Part shown: positions 63,992 through 64,000 of the stretch, piece after piece
Layout: each line of letters starts with the position of its first letter
Position numbering within the stretch: the first letter of the stretch is position 1
Translations under genes and position numbers: made by a program
Notes under the pieces: generated by a model
What the model was told of the DNA's origin: nothing
Seen by the model: only the letters and a program-made list of their open reading frames with translations
Databases searched by the model: none
Assembly: GCF_900110705.1 (NCBI RefSeq)
Contig: NZ_FOEJ01000002.1
Coordinates: forward strand, 186,001-250,000
DNA: 64,000 nucleotides
Direction of reading: 5' to 3'
Source of the DNA: Loktanella sp. DSM 29012
GTDB lineage: Bacteria; Pseudomonadota; Alphaproteobacteria; Rhodobacterales; Rhodobacteraceae

Positions 63992-64000
63992 ACAGCAATC

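Overview
This is a 64-kb piece of GC-rich bacterial chromosome from an alphaproteobacterium, almost certainly Rhodobacterales (Roseobacter group). The evidence is the mix of family-specific small proteins (UPF0262, DUF2948, DUF2842, DUF952), the gene orders hom-glpX-recJ-tRNA-Glu, hisD-UPF0262-phosphatase-glycosyltransferase-infA-maf-rng-yacG-tRNA-Phe and hflK-hflC-degP, alphaproteobacterial tRNAs with encoded CCA, and a TTG-started pyrG. I see no phage, insertion sequence, integrase, CRISPR array, rRNA operon or origin. Nearly all of the window is core chromosome.

Layout. 1-5400: truncated ABC exporter, tRNA-Gly, a secreted Cys-rich unknown, SRAP abasic-site protein, periplasmic 5'-nucleotidase, DUF952-pyrD. 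5500-10900: glutamate dehydrogenase, a three-gene TadG/TadE-like set without the rest of a Tad pilus system, a TetR regulator and a small lipoprotein. 10900-16700: homoserine dehydrogenase, class II FBPase, RecJ, tRNA-Glu, UbiB/ABC1 kinase. 16800-22900: a compact two-component cluster (CHASE/PAS hybrid kinase, soluble PAS kinase plus stand-alone receiver, and a convergent Hpt plus receiver/degenerate-GGDEF pair) that has all the parts of a phosphorelay. 23000-32700: lytic transglycosylase, tRNA-Phe, YacG, RNase E/G, Maf, IF-1, glycosyltransferase, low-Mr phosphatase, UPF0262, HisD, DUF2948, MurA, tRNA-Thr. 32800-36700: YjbH/YjbF exopolysaccharide-export pair and a DSD-motif glycosyltransferase-like protein.

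36700-47600: VOC protein, MetY, SIMPL protein, an 897-aa protein that looks like a GspL/PilM-type head joined to a GspC/PilP-type tail, a CPA2 antiporter, CobT/CobS, FG-GAP protein, ferredoxin, peptidoglycan-binding lipoprotein. 47600-54000: DegP, HflC, HflK, glutathione reductase (with an odd insert), RpiA. 54000-64000: GST, EamA transporter, thiamine pyrophosphokinase, a 759-aa acidic unknown, DUF2842, PurA, SecG, PyrG and a Na+/Ca2+ exchanger.

The least explained items are the phosphorelay cluster with its inactive-looking GGDEF output domain, two copies of a paired T5/A5 palindrome element at convergent gene ends (36650-36723 and 44030-44102), the repeat-rich envelope-spanning 897-aa protein, and the ~46-residue insert in glutathione reductase. 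All functional calls rest on reading sequence motifs by eye; no database search was run.
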